From Chara braunii (Eukaryota > Streptophyta > Charophyceae > Charales > Characeae), in contig BFEA01001198.1 in assembly GCA_003427395.1 (NCBI GenBank), positions 87,353 to 123,473 of the forward strand: a DNA stretch of 36,121 nucleotides, written 5' to 3'. A program made the translations under genes and the position numbers. Shown here piece after piece: positions 8,692 through 18,860 of this stretch. Under the pieces are notes generated by a model. That model was not told the DNA's origin, did no database searches, and saw nothing but the letters and a program-made list of their open reading frames with translations. Positions within the stretch are counted from its first letter, which is position 1. Every line of letters starts with the position of its first letter.

Positions 8692-9948
8692 TCAAAAGTG
8701 TGATACTACTCTCAGGAACATGGTCAGCAAGACCTGTGGATTGTACTCCACTCCCGGGACGACGATCAGGCGCTCTACGACTGTGGTGAGTTCCCGCACA
8801 GACTTGTACTTTCTAGTATCAAGTTTCAAGAGCCCATCAGTGGCAATTTGTGCCCGCTGAGAGTTGTGCCAACGAGCCTCCACTAAGTCCATAAAGCATT
8901 CTAATGTGTGGGTCTGCGCCCAATCATGCATGTTCCTGTCGAAGCCTTTTGAAGCCACCAATCCATTTAACCAGCGGGCTGCTGAACCCTCTAAGTAGGA
9001 TGCAACAATAACCACTTCCTCTTCTACCAATGTCCTTTTCGCCCTCACCCACACTGGCACCGTTCTCAACCATGTGTCGAGAGCCTCATCCTTCTTGTCT
9101 CCTGAGAAGGTTCCAGGTGGGTTCAGTGGGGTCTTGGGGTACCAAGGATATTGCTGTCCCTTTTGTGAGACAGGTGGCGACTGTGGTGTAGCAACAGTCG
9201 CTGGACCAGAAGATGAGGAAGCAACAGTTTGAGATAGAGCTACTGTTGATGATACACTTGGTGGTGGTCCTGATTGAGCTGCATAGAGGCCTGTCATCGC
9301 TGAGAGTGGCAACAATGGTAAACCTGCTGGCCGGATCCCTGGCTTATGCAGCACTTGCAGAATCTGGTCTAGAGTATCCTGCATTGCGTCCATTTTACTG
9401 TCTATGTACGCATGCATGGATAGGACACTTGCCTTTAGGATCTTTACTGTAGTGTTAAGTGCAGAGTCCTCTAATGCCTCTAGCGCAGACACGTCTGCCT
9501 CCCTGCCCTCTAATCTGACACTTCTTTCTTTGATCTCTTTCTCTCTTTTAGTAGCCTGTCTAAGTTCCTCCTCTAACCTTAAACGGATCCTCTCTACTTG
9601 CTGGAGCTCCATCTGCTCCCGGGTGCGTGGAGGCGGCGAGCTGAACTGCGAGCCCGCCATTTGACTATTGCCAACCCCTGACGTACTGGAGATTGACTGT
9701 GAACTGGTCGGCATGCCTAGCCCTTGACCAGTTGAGTTCGCAGCAGATGCTGCGGAAGTAGCCATTGCTACAGCTCTAGCTGCTGCTGCTTCTCTTGCAG
9801 CCTCAAGATTACGGCCCCGAGCTTCAGCCCTTAACCTTCTCTCTTCTCCCGGTTGTAGGGTCTGGAACACTCTAGGAATTCTAAGGGATGATAGCCTTGT
9901 TATCCTCCTATCGTCATCTGTACCTTCACCACCCTTTGATCCACTCAT
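8692..9948 (-). CDS. Element I Gag, N-terminal and capsid-like part
   Basis: A 418-residue uninterrupted frame starting MSGSKGGEG. Residues 1-60 are charged. Residues about 60-100 are alanine-rich, and about 120-200 are rich in E, R and K and look coiled-coil forming (RLRLEEELRQATKREKE). A Ser/Pro/Gly-rich linker follows. The last 150 residues match the retrotransposon Gag (capsid) domain, with LNPPGTFSGDKKDEALDTWL and a later SAARWLNGL. Gag forms the cytoplasmic particle in which reverse transcription occurs. The frame stops at 8692 by a single-base shift, and the zinc-knuckle part continues in another frame. The start Met has no in-frame alternative upstream in the leader that I could support. 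Confidence 0.88.
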   Translation of the reverse strand: MSGSKGGEGTDDDRRITRLSSLRIPRVFQTLQPGEERRLRAEARGRNLEAAREAAAARAVAMATSAASAANSTGQGLGMPTSSQSISSTSGVGNSQMAGSQFSSPPPRTREQMELQQVERIRLRLEEELRQATKREKEIKERSVRLEGREADVSALEALEDSALNTTVKILKASVLSMHAYIDSKMDAMQDTLDQILQVLHKPGIRPAGLPLLPLSAMTGLYAAQSGPPPSVSSTVALSQTVASSSSGPATVATPQSPPVSQKGQQYPWYPKTPLNPPGTFSGDKKDEALDTWLRTVPVWVRAKRTLVEEEVVIVASYLEGSAARWLNGLVASKGFDRNMHDWAQTHTLECFMDLVEARWHNSQRAQIATDGLLKLDTRKYKSVRELTTVVERLIVVPGVEYNPQVLLTMFLRVVSHF

Positions 9949-11208
9949 AGGTTAAGCAGACGTTGTCTGCACTACTGTCCTCGCTGGAACCTACCGCAAC
10001 ATGCGTCTGACCTGATCCAAAAATAAACAAAATAAATGTCCAGCGAGTTACCTAGCCTACTAGTCAAGCGACATCAACAGCATCTACACAAACTGTACAC
10101 ATTGTCTAACTTTGATTCTCTGCACAAAAGATTCGAGAAGAACTGACTATGGTAGATTACAGTCCTATTCTAATCTGTCTGTTAGGTGTCAGCAGTCGGT
10201 CAACCAACTAATCAAAAATAAAACTTAGACTAGTGTGAGCAGATGTATGCACAATGGATGTGTCAGTGATGCACAGTTGAGTTCACAATTGGAATCCCCT
10301 TCCCCTGTATCCAACGTACCTGTGAGCATCATCAAGCTGCAGTGTCTAAGGTGTGCCACCACGGCCCACCCCTGTGCCCAAGAAGTATGCTTATGACCAG
10401 CCTGCCCCTTTGTTTATCCTCGCGTGCAACGAGCCTTACGTCTGATTGATCTGGCTGATCAGGAAGGATTTAAGGAGAGCCCCCATCTCCTCAGGAATTA
10501 TTTAACGTCGCAAACAGGACGACGATCACATCCAGTGGACAGTTCAGACCCCAACCAGAAATGTTTATAGACGGTCTGGGAGCGTCTCAATAGGACTGGT
10601 CAGTCCGCACACCCCTTCTATCAGCGCAGCAAAGAGCCTCAATGGACAAAGCAGCATGGCCTGCGTGTACTAATACCCATGGGTTGGCATGGTGACCGTG
10701 ACCCGTGCTTCGACCAGGGCCCTTCAGAGACACCGCCCTCTCCTGCGGGATGCGCCACCGGGAAGAATGTCATCTCTCAAGATAGAGCGCACACGACTCC
10801 TCACCAAAGAGAGGACACTCAAGGTGGACTCACTTCCTCACGGTAAGAAGAGATTCAGAGGGTAGATAAGGAATGGGAACAACGTACCTGGAGATAGCTG
10901 CCCCGAACCACAGATTTCTCACCAATTGGCCTGATGTGCATTTCAATGACCGGTCAATAGCCTCGTTACCACCCACAACGCAATGTAGTGCCACCTCAGC
11001 CAAAATGCCACTTCAGCATACTCTCATCATCATGCATACACCCGCTGTCGCCACAGCTCCCACGCTGTCGCCACAGCCTTCCAGCGGCCGGCCTCTCTAC
11101 CTAGGCCCCGCTATTAAACCAGCGCAAAGTATCCTCACTGCACATGAAGCATCGTCAGTGCACCAAGTCACAGTGTCGCCGGTGCCAGGTCAGCGGCGAT
11201 CATCACAA
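9949..11208 (-). other. Element I untranslated leader
   Basis: About 1.26 kb between primer site and gag, on the minus strand. I see no gene. There is a short direct repeat of CGCTGTCGCCACAGC at about 11043-11078. Confidence 0.7.
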
Positions 11209-11220
11209 GCTCCGATACCA
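11209..11220 (-). promoter_or_regulatory. Primer binding site of element I (initiator Met-tRNA type)
   Basis: The plus strand reads GCTCCGATACCA, so the minus strand is TGGTATCGGAGC, 3 nt from the end of the 5' LTR. It is one base away from the plant initiator-Met-tRNA site and identical to the sites of elements III and IV. Confidence 0.85.
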
Positions 11221-11223
11221 AAT

Positions 11224-12311
11224 TGCAAGGAATATGAGTGTGAGCGATATACATAAAACCAAGTTGCGAAATCACACAGCTGAGCAAGTAGTAGTATCCC
11301 AAGTAGAGAGTACAAATGCACCAAGAAAACCATCCATAAAAAGCAATACAATGAAGTATTGAGCCAATGTCCAAGCCCGTAGGCCACACCAACACAGTAT
11401 CCAGAGTTGCTCTCTCTGTCTGCCGTACAGCGCCCAGCCTGCTCTACCACACTATCCTACTCTACAGCTGGTTCACACAACAAGATCACTTCGGCTCACG
11501 AAGACCAATGTACATGACTGTCAACACCATCGGCGACCTCTCTTCATGTACCAGGTACGTATCTCGTCACCCTCAATCAGACCTTGATTATCCCACNCAG
11601 CGCCTCACTCCCTGAAGACCACCCGATCATCCGCTGNACCCCCTGGCGCCTAGCAGCCCGGCTATGGCCGCCTGCGCCCCNCCGCCCTGCAGCNCCCCTC
11701 TCACCACCTAGCGCTCCGTCAGCGCCCCTGGCATTAGCACAGCATCAAGCAGAAGCGCAGCAGCACTTCCGCATTGCCAGCGCTGGCCAGTCTCCCTGGT
11801 CTGGGCTGCTTCACTTCATTTATGGAANTGTCAGCCTCTTGGATGCTGCGTGTGGCCTGGCTGGAAGCTTCCAGAAGCTTCCGGTTGGGCCCNAGACCCT
11901 GTGCCCAGGCCCGAGACTTACAGTTGAGGGCCTGGGCCCTTTTCAGTTGAGCACGGCCTGGCTGTTGGCTGTATCTGTGTAGGGGCCCCGGATAGATGCG
12001 TCAGCGGTACTGCTTTTCCCAAAGGCNGACGGCCTGCTTCTCAATGTATCGGCCCTGCTTTGTGTGTATATGCCCAGGCACAACTTTCGTGGCCTNGGCC
12101 AANTGTACGACGCAGCTTAGTGAGGCTCGCGCGTTCACTCAACCAACTGANNCGCTGCCAGAGCCTGAATACCCACATATGGAAATGTCGAATTTGGCCT
12201 GTGACGAATATTCAGGCCCGCCTTCACTTAGGGCGGGCACTTGGCTTGCTGGGGTCTTAGCCCGGAACAATGTGATGTCTGATAGGGCCACTTGAGGGCT
12301 CGTTCCTCACA
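11224..12311 (-). repeat. Element I 5' LTR
   Basis: 1088 bp, matching 4795-5882 over its entire length. It carries about eleven N bases between 11597 and 12152, at positions where the other LTR is called. These probably reflect an unresolved assembly of two almost identical LTRs. Bounded by TGCAAGG and CCTCACA on the plus strand, followed by the ATTT target duplication. Confidence 0.95.
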
Positions 12312-12315
12312 ATTT

Positions 12316-12735
12316 CTTTTCGGAATTTTTTTTTCTTTTTTTCGCAGTTCTAGGATTCTGTTAGTCACAGTTCTATAATCATTTGCAGTCTGAAGTCGAA
12401 ATTTTTTCTCATTGATCATTTCGCACTTCAAGGGAGGTTGGGAAACCTGCTGAACTTGCAAAACTCGTGATTTTTATTATTTTGAATTTTTTTTTTGCAA
12501 AGTTCAAACTTTTCTTTCTTGATTAGTGGCTCCTTATCTGGGCGATTCTTCCCACCCACCCTCCCCACCTATGTTGTTGCCCCCTCTGGCCTTACCTTCT
12601 CTATGTGTCTCCGGGTACCCCCTGCGGCGACATTGGTAAGTTGCTATGTCTGCAGGCCACGTTAGCCGACAGCAGTGCCACGTCAGCAGCAGGCCCCCGG
12701 CCTGGTCTATGCTGTTGCGTTCACAAACAGCCGTC
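12316..12735 (+). other. Element II untranslated leader, second part
   Basis: Continuation of the AT-rich leader interrupted by element I (T-runs at 12314-12340 and 12480-12500), changing near 12540 to GC-rich sequence just before gag. No gene seen. Confidence 0.6.
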
Positions 12736-14217
12736 ATGGACCAGAGGTCCGGTGAGACAGACGAGGCCTATCAGGCCCGGATGCTGGCCTGGAGTACCGA
12801 AACCAAGAGACGGGCGGATGACGCAGCAACAGCAGCGAAGAAGAAGGCAGAGGACGCCGAGCAGGCACGTCTACTGGCACTTGAACAGCAGCGCCAGCAC
12901 GACGAGGTAGCAGCAAAGGCTGATGATGAAGAACGAGTTCAATGGCGGGAGAAGATATTTAGCGGAGAGCAAACTTTGCTCACAATGGCAGCGGAGTGGC
13001 GGACCGAGGCCGATAATGGCAAGATGGAGGATAGCGAAAATAANATCGCTCTACTCCTCTCCCATCTCACAGACCTCCTGGCGACATGTTTTACACAGCA
13101 GGAGGACATCCATAGCCTCGACGACGCGCTGACTCAAGTCCACAGCCGCCTCCGGCAGCTGGAGCAGCGACCTGTCGCCGCCCCTTATGCAAGCTCTTCC
13201 AACACCTCTGATCGCCTCGAAGCATTGGAGATGGACATCGACTCCCTCAAGGATGCCGTGCAGTTACAGCAGACCGCAACGCAACAGTTGGAACAACGGA
13301 TCTGTACTACCGCCAACAACTCAAGTTCGGAACCGCGTGAGATAGCTCCAAAGTTCTTCTGCGACTCGATGAAGACAGATCCGATTCCATGGTTCCACAA
13401 GTTCGAGCTCACGTTGCAGCTACACTACGTCAAAGAACACAAGCACCACGCGTACTTATACTCCCGGTCGGGGGGCGCATGCCAAGCATGGTTGGACAAT
13501 CTCTTGTCCAAGTACGGAGTGGTAGCTGCCGACTTGCACACCAAGATCAGGTGGGATGATTTGAAGGTGGCGTGGCATAAGCGGTTCCAAGTAGAGCCAT
13601 CGGAGATCAAGGCAATGGACAAGCTAATGGTCTTCGAACAAGACACGCTGCCGAGTGTCGACTGGATTGCCGAGTACCAACACTTGACATCAGTCCCAGA
13701 CATCCAGACGGGCTTCAAAGCCATCCTCCACTATTTCATCTCAAGGTCATGTCCGACATTAAGCAATGCCCTCACTCACGTTGAGGACACCTTGACGACA
13801 ACGGCGGAACTCTTTGACAAGGTCGCGCAGATCATTATCACGAACAAGGAGGCCAAGAACCTGCGTTCGTCTGCGCCAGGCCCGATCAGAGACCAGCATC
13901 GGCCAAGAGTGGCCGTGGTCGCGACGGCAACGCCGTTTGACCAATCTAGCGAGGCCGTGTCTGCCAATGAAGGGGACAGACTCGCAGCCGCCCGGGAAGG
14001 TGGCCGCCCCGGCAAAGGCTGAGGACGCGGTAAGACAAAGACAAACACCGCATCTAGCCCCGGGCCCGACGCAGCAGCTCAAGCCCCATGATCCCAATAC
14101 GACATCTCCGAGCAAGCATTCAAAGCACGCACGAGATTCAACTATTGCCTATGGCGCAACAGCGATCTCCATGAGACGCTGGCCTGCCCATTGAAAGGCA
14201 AGGGCAAATCGAGAAAC
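12736..14217 (+). pseudogene. Element II Gag with two in-frame TGA stops
   Basis: The frame is open from 12646 to a TGA at 14020. The likely start is the Met at 12736 (MDQRSGETDEAYQARML), because the residues before it are not Gag-like. Residues 20-75 are rich in A, K, E, R and D and look coiled-coil forming, with another heptad-like stretch further on. The capsid-like domain follows (KFFCDSMKTDPIPWFHKFEL, later SGGACQAWLDNLL). Beyond the TGA the same frame continues past a second TGA (14089) to a knuckle-like C-x2-R-x4-H-x4-C at 14146-14187, where the second cysteine is arginine (CGC). Both stops could come from CGA by C-to-T change. One N base lies at 13044. Confidence 0.85.
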
Positions 14218-14252
14218 TAAGCACTGCCTAGAGTGACTCGACGACACTCGAC

Positions 14253-15104
14253 GCTGCCCTTCGTTCCAAGGCACATGCGGAAGTCGATAGTCCTCTTCTA
14301 TATTCTTTTGAGGACTATGCTGCCCGGCTAGTTCCTACGCTGGGTACACAAGCTCAAGGACAAGACGTGTGTGCGGCATCTTCTCCGTCCGGCAGCGGCG
14401 ACTTATCGTCTTCAAGTGGTTCGTCACGGGATTCGGCGCGCGAGTTCAACATAGAGGTATTGGACCCGCTCACGTCCGAGGACTTTGCATGGCTTCCTCT
14501 CCCGACCACGGACCGCCTACCGGGACCGCAATGCGCAGCACTATGCGCTCATCTCCACATGTACTTATCCTTCTATGCACCACCAACTTCGCCGACGGAT
14601 GACGAAGTCGCGGTGGGGGACATCCTTGCGTATGTTACCAAGGTGGCCCGCAAGTTTCACACGCAGCGGTACGATGACAACAACGCACCGCTCATGTATG
14701 TTCGCATCCAGGTTGGGCAAGCGTCCTGCAACGTTTTGCTGGATAGCGGCGCGTCTCGCAATTTCATGAGCCAAGCCTTTATGCAAAGGGCTGGCCTTGG
14801 CGCACAAGTTCGGAGGAAGCCAAACCCGACGGCGATCAAGTTGGCGGATGGAAAGATGCAGCAACTTCTCGACCGTTACATCGAGGTCGTACCGGTGTAT
14901 TTCGCACCTCATGCATGCGAACCGGTGACGTTTGACATTTTGGACACGGACTTTGACATCATTCTGGGAATGCCTTGGTTTGCAAGTGCGGATCACACGA
15001 TTAACTTCCACCGACGGACTCTTAGCGTTCGCGATGCCTTCGGTGCCGAAGTGGCGTGTACTATTCCTCTACCGCACACCCTTCGATTCGGTGCCAAGTG
15101 GTGA
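14253..15104 (+). CDS. Element II aspartic protease region
   Basis: Open frame from about 14235, with homologous-looking sequence from 14253; the first Met (14367 region) is not a real start. It contains [13 protein letters not shown], an intact DSG active site, and later [10 protein letters not shown], the second retropepsin hallmark. The protease would process the Gag-Pol polyprotein. The frame ends at 15104, while the RT region begins in a different frame near 15060-15100, so a frameshift separates them. Length and motif order match Ty3/gypsy proteases fused to pol. Confidence 0.87.
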   Translation, partial: AALRSKAHAEVDSPLLYSFEDYAARLVPTLGTQAQGQDVCAASSPSGSGDLSSSSGSSRDSAREFNIEVLDPLTSEDFAWLPLPTTDRLPGPQCAALCAHLHMYLSFYAPPTSPTDDEVAVGDILAYVTKVARKFHTQRYDDNNAPLMYVRIQVGQASCNVLLDSGASRNFMSQAFMQRAGLGAQVRRKPNPTAIKLADGKMQQLLDRYIEVVPVYFAPHACEPVTFDILDTDFDIILGMPWFASADHTINFHRRTLSVRDAFGAEVACTIPLPHTLRFGAKW

Positions 15105-15149
15105 CGACCAAATCATTCCGGGCGACTTGCGCTTACGATCAGCCTGAGG

Positions 15150-15680
15150 AGATCAGCCTATGTTTCCTACGGACCGTCGCGGTAGCCGACTCTTCACCCA
15201 CGGACTTGTCTTCGGACCCCCGGGTGGTGTGGTTGCTGGACGAGTTCGCCGACATCTTCGAGTCACCTACCGGTGTGGTGCCGGATCGGCCGATCTCTCA
15301 CGAGATCATTCTTGAGGCCGGTGTTGTGCCGCCTAAAGGTTGCATCTATCGGATGAGCGAGGAGGAGCTTGAGGTCCTCCACGTACAACTGGACGACTTG
15401 TTGGCCAAGGGCTGTATCCGCCCTAGTAGCTCCCCATATGGAGCACCAGTTCTCTTCGTCCTAAAGAAGAACAAGGATCTACGTTTATGCATCGACTACC
15501 GCAAGCTCAACGTGCAAACCGTCAAGAATGCGGGGCCTCTTCCTCGCATCGACGATCTTCTTGAGCGATTGGGCGGCGCAAAGTATTTTTCTAAGTTGGA
15601 GTTGAAATCGGGATATCATCAAATCTCGATCCGGCCGAATGATTGCTACAAATCCGCGTTCAAGACGCGGTACGGGCATT
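15150..15680 (+). pseudogene. Element II reverse transcriptase, N-terminal half only
   Basis: Frame 15056-16252 carries the RT fingers: [36 protein letters not shown] and LCIDYRKLN. Motif A follows as [11 protein letters not shown], in which the usual catalytic aspartate (D-L-K/R-S-G-Y) is glutamate. Homology ends at TRYGHF, near 15680, and continues without a break into integrase core residues ([20 protein letters not shown]). The YxDD motif, the thumb, RNase H and the integrase zinc-binding domain are therefore absent. This enzyme cannot have worked. Confidence 0.87.
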
Positions 15681-16800
15681 TTGGCCCATTCCCCAAGCAC
15701 AAGACCGGAGTGGATGGGATTCTCACGGTGGTCGACCGACTCACCAAGTTCGCCATTTTTTGCCTTGTCACTATCATGCCAAGGCACCGGAGTTGGCCGA
15801 GGTTCTCTACGCGGGTTGCATTCGAACCAAGGGTTACCCCAAGGAAATCGTCTGTGCTCGCGACATTCGATTCCTGTCCGATTTTTGGTTGGCGCTCATC
15901 AAGCGATGGGGCTCATCTCTCAAGCCCAGTTCAGCTCGCCACCCTCAGACCGATGGCCAAACGGAGAGGACGCACCAGACCGCACAGGTTATCCTTCGCA
16001 CTCTTATCCGTCCTGATCAGAAGGACTGCGTTGAGCGGCTGCCGGATGTCCAGTTGGCCTACAACTCTTCCATACACCCGGCTATCGGGATATCGCCTTT
16101 CGAGTTCGAGCACGGCTCCCTGGTCACTTCGCCGTTGGACACCATCACTCCACGAACGGCCAAGAGCGACGACCATCTTCTTTTCTGTCGTCGGATGCAA
16201 GAGCTACTTGTCAAGGCACGTGACCAGATGGCCAAGACACAGCAACGCATGAGCCAGCAGGCCAATCGCCAGCGTCTTCCTTGCCCATTCCGCGCCGGCG
16301 ATCTCGTTTGGGTCTCCGCCGCGGAATTTAGCCTTGAACAAGATATCTCTCGCAAGCTCCTCCCAAAATGGATGGGGCCTTGGTCGATCGTAGCACCCGT
16401 TGGAGACGCACTCGAGGGACCTTCGTTCACGATTCAGGTACCGGCCCACTTGCCCATCTACCCAGTCTTTCATTGCTCCAAGTTGGCTTTTTACACGACA
16501 GCGGAACATGACGATTTTCCCGGGAGACGTTCGCAAGACCCACCCTCTATGGACGGTTTTCAGGAGGTTGGCGACATCATCTCCCAGCGACGCTAAGGCA
16601 ACAGGCCAACCAAGTATTTGGTGCATTTTGCATACTGCACACACCGAGCTGACCGTTGGTTGACCCGTGAGGAACTTCAAGCAACAGCTTCAGACGTTGT
16701 CGCACGCTACGAACACAAGATGCAAGGCAAGCCGGTCTCTTCGGCTCCACGTCACGCGCGCGTCCAGGTTCCACCTTCAGATCGGTGGCTTCGCCCTCGC
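15680..16800 (+). pseudogene. Element II integrase (truncated core), GPY/F-like region and chromodomain
   Basis: Core residues begin at GPFPKHKTG, just after the position of the first catalytic aspartate, which is lost in the deletion. A frameshift near 15770 moves the rest into frame 15643-16596. The second acidic site reads CARDIRF, with alanine where the catalytic aspartate is expected. The glutamate is present in DGQTER. PKWMGPWSIV is the GPY/F-like motif. A TAA at 16594 interrupts the chromodomain-like tail, which continues in the same frame as KYLVHF and DRWLTREEL. With two of three catalytic acids missing the integrase is dead. Confidence 0.87.
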
Positions 16801-16820
16801 CCCGGCTTGACTTCATAAGG

Positions 16821-18066
16821 AGGCCGAAACCTTGAAATTCAGGTTGAAAGCCTGAAAACCAGGGCCTACAGGCCCCGTGACCATTCAACTCGAAAGCCTG
16901 GAATACAGGGGCCTACAGACCCTGTGTCATTTCAGACTAAAAATGGCAGTAGCCTTTTTAGCCTGAAACGAAGGGCCATTCCCGGCCTGTCATCAGACCG
17001 GCCTGCCCTGAAACTCAGGCACCGAATCAGGGTTTTAGGAACAGGCTATTTTTGGCATGTTCCCACGACAGTTGTAGCGCCAACCCCTGGCTCAGTTTGG
17101 CATTGGCAAGAGCAGCCTCCTGGACTGCCCGCCCTACAACTGCAGGAAGTCGGAGGCAGTCAAGAGGCAGGCCGAGATAGTACATAGGGACTTCCCATGC
17201 ACTTCATGGGTAGGAGGAGGCAGTCAATAGTCTTCAGGATTCGGCAGCAGCACTCTGGAGGGAGCGCTGCAGGAGTAGTACTAGCGTTAGCATTAGTCTT
17301 CAGCGCTGGGCGCCAGTAGGTAGCTGTAGTCTTCAGCGCTGGGCGCCATAGCTAGGATAGCACTAGAGAGAGAGAGAGATTGGGCGGAGGCCAGGGTTAC
17401 TTACCTGAAGCGTCGTTGCTCCAGCTCCGTCTTTGAGGTACCTGCAGCACAACGCCAACTTCACAAGTTAGTACATGGCTCGTGACAGAGAGAGAGTTCT
17501 TCTTCTTCCTCTTCTCAGTCCACCATCTCCCTCTCACCCTCTCATTACCTTACGTCATTGCATCAGCAGACTACGAGAGAAAGAGAGAGAGAGAGCTTGG
17601 TGACATTGTTTGGGCTTCAGACATTTTAACGAGGGATTATTTGGGACTTGTGACAAAGACTTGGTGTTACCGACATTCCCATCTCTCCCCCTCTTGTTCG
17701 TCCGATCCCCTCCTCTTCGTCTGTGTATGTCTGGACCTGGCGCTTCCTTCCTGTGTACAGCGCCAGGCTCCTTCACACCTTGTGATGGACACGATGTATG
17801 TTTGGTCTGTGTTTAAACATTGATTGGGCTAGTCATTAGCATTTTAGCATTCTGCTTCGCTATCTTGTACTACGTGAATGAGGTCAGTCCCGCTCAGGTC
17901 AGGATTTGTATCTAAGTCTTCCCTGCACTATTCAGCACCATTTTGTATGTATCAGAATGTACATTGCTTGTTGAGATTCTACTTGCACCGCATTGTCCAT
18001 TCAGTCCTTTTTATCACATTGCGGATCCTCGGTTATTATGTACCTCGCCCAACTGGGCATGTAACA
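16821..18066 (+). repeat. Element II 3' LTR, lacking its first ~53 bp
   Basis: Homologous to 1912-3194. The terminus TGTTACATGC and the polypurine tract are missing. The junction at about 16820 joins the pol tail directly to LTR sequence, so a small deletion removed the end of the internal region and the LTR start. It ends GCATGTAACA, followed by TATA. The (GA)n tract near 17580-17596 is much shorter than in the 5' LTR. Confidence 0.9.
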
Positions 18067-18312
18067 TATACCAGGGGCAGCGCCACACATACCATAGCCA
18101 GCGCCAAGTCAGCATGCCACATCAACCAGAGGCAGCGCCACATATACGAGAGGCAGCGCTACATCATCATGCCACGTCGACCAGAGGCAGCGCCACATAT
18201 ACCAGAGGCAGCGTCACGTCAGCATGCCATGTCGACCAGAGGCAGCGCCACATATACCAGAGGCAACGCCAAGTCAGCATGCCACGTCAGCATGCCACGT
18301 CAGCATAGCCTG
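18067..18312. repeat. Composite 21/34-bp minisatellite in the element III LTR (copy 1)
   Basis: Alternating short units of the CCAGAGGCAGCGCCACATATA type (21 bp) and long units of about 34 bp that add GTCAGCATGCCACGTCGA-like sequence. About eight units remain here. The element II insertion lies inside this array. Confidence 0.85.
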
Positions 18313-18818
18313 GCTCACTAAGAAAACGCCAGCATGCTGCCTCCACCTCGTGCTGTTGCCCGCAGTGCCTGTGCACAACCAACATGTAGCCAGAGTCTAG
18401 CCAAAGTCGAGCTAGCGTCAAAGCAGCATAGCAAGACTGAATGCCTTGACTTCCTAGAGGCCAGCCTTAAGTAGTAGTCTGTGAGGCTGTCTGGCCTCGG
18501 TGCATTTCCCCTCAGTCATCCAGATTGACTCACAGCTGAAGGCCCGGATTGTACAGTTGCAAACTTCTCCCTTGGACCTGATGTTGTCTGGGTACCTGCG
18601 TACAAACAAGTGTGTGTGCTTGACCTGCGGCCTGGACTAGGTACCTTTGGACTTTGACTGTTGGGTGGACCGACAGTTGACCAAAGTCAATTGTCACACG
18701 CCCAGGCCCTGAATTTGTGAAGGGCCTTTTCTGCCTTGGTTCGGCCTAGGCTGAGGGCGGCCAAGTAGGCCTTATGATGACCCTCAGTTCCACGAGACAT
18801 ATGGCATGGGTTATTGCA
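18067..18818 (-). repeat. Element III 3' LTR, inner part (U3 side)
   Basis: Starts with the second TATA of the element II target duplication and matches 33297-34035. It holds a 21/34-bp minisatellite at its left end. On the plus strand it ends GGGTTATTGCA at 18818. In the sense direction this is the LTR start TGCAATAACCC, directly preceded by the pol tail of element III. Confidence 0.88.
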
Positions 18819-18860
18819 TTCCTGCCGTCTCAGTTTTCGAGTTCCATCGCAGAAATTACA

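Larger units (their letters stand above)
4795..12311 (-). mobile_element. Element I: RT-less Ty3/gypsy chromovirus inserted in the element II leader
   Basis: Minus-strand element of 7517 bp, the youngest in the nest. The two LTRs are exactly 1088 bp each, and by eye differ at about seven called bases plus about eleven N positions. Sense termini are TGTGAGGAACG and TTCCTTGCA. A 4-bp target duplication ATTT lies at 4791-4794 and 12312-12315. The primer site is at 11209-11220, and a purine-rich tract precedes the 3' LTR. Gag, protease, integrase and chromodomain are present, but RT and RNase H are completely missing between about 7380 and 7430. Several frameshifts break the polyprotein. Near-identical LTRs in a copy with no RT imply that it moved using another element's enzyme. 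Confidence 0.93.
1859..18066 (+). mobile_element. Element II: Ty3/gypsy chromovirus inserted in the element III LTR
   Basis: Plus-strand LTR retrotransposon of about 8.7 kb of its own DNA, interrupted by element I. It has a 5' LTR (1859-3194), primer site (3197-3208), long leader (3209-4794 and 12316-12735), gag, protease, partial RT fused to partial integrase, a chromodomain, and a 3' LTR (16821-18066) that lacks the first 50 or so bp. The LTR terminus TGTTACATGC and its exact inverse GCATGTAACA form a 10-bp terminal inverted repeat. The 4-bp target duplication is TATA. It is non-functional: RT motifs from the palm onward and RNase H are missing, and frames are broken. In a 230-bp stretch compared by eye the two LTRs differ at about 12 positions. 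Confidence 0.9.

Noticed and set aside
18067-18312. Possible CRISPR-like array (regular short repeats)
   Set aside because: Units are contiguous and related with no unique spacers, the array lies inside an LTR, and the context is eukaryotic. It is a minisatellite.
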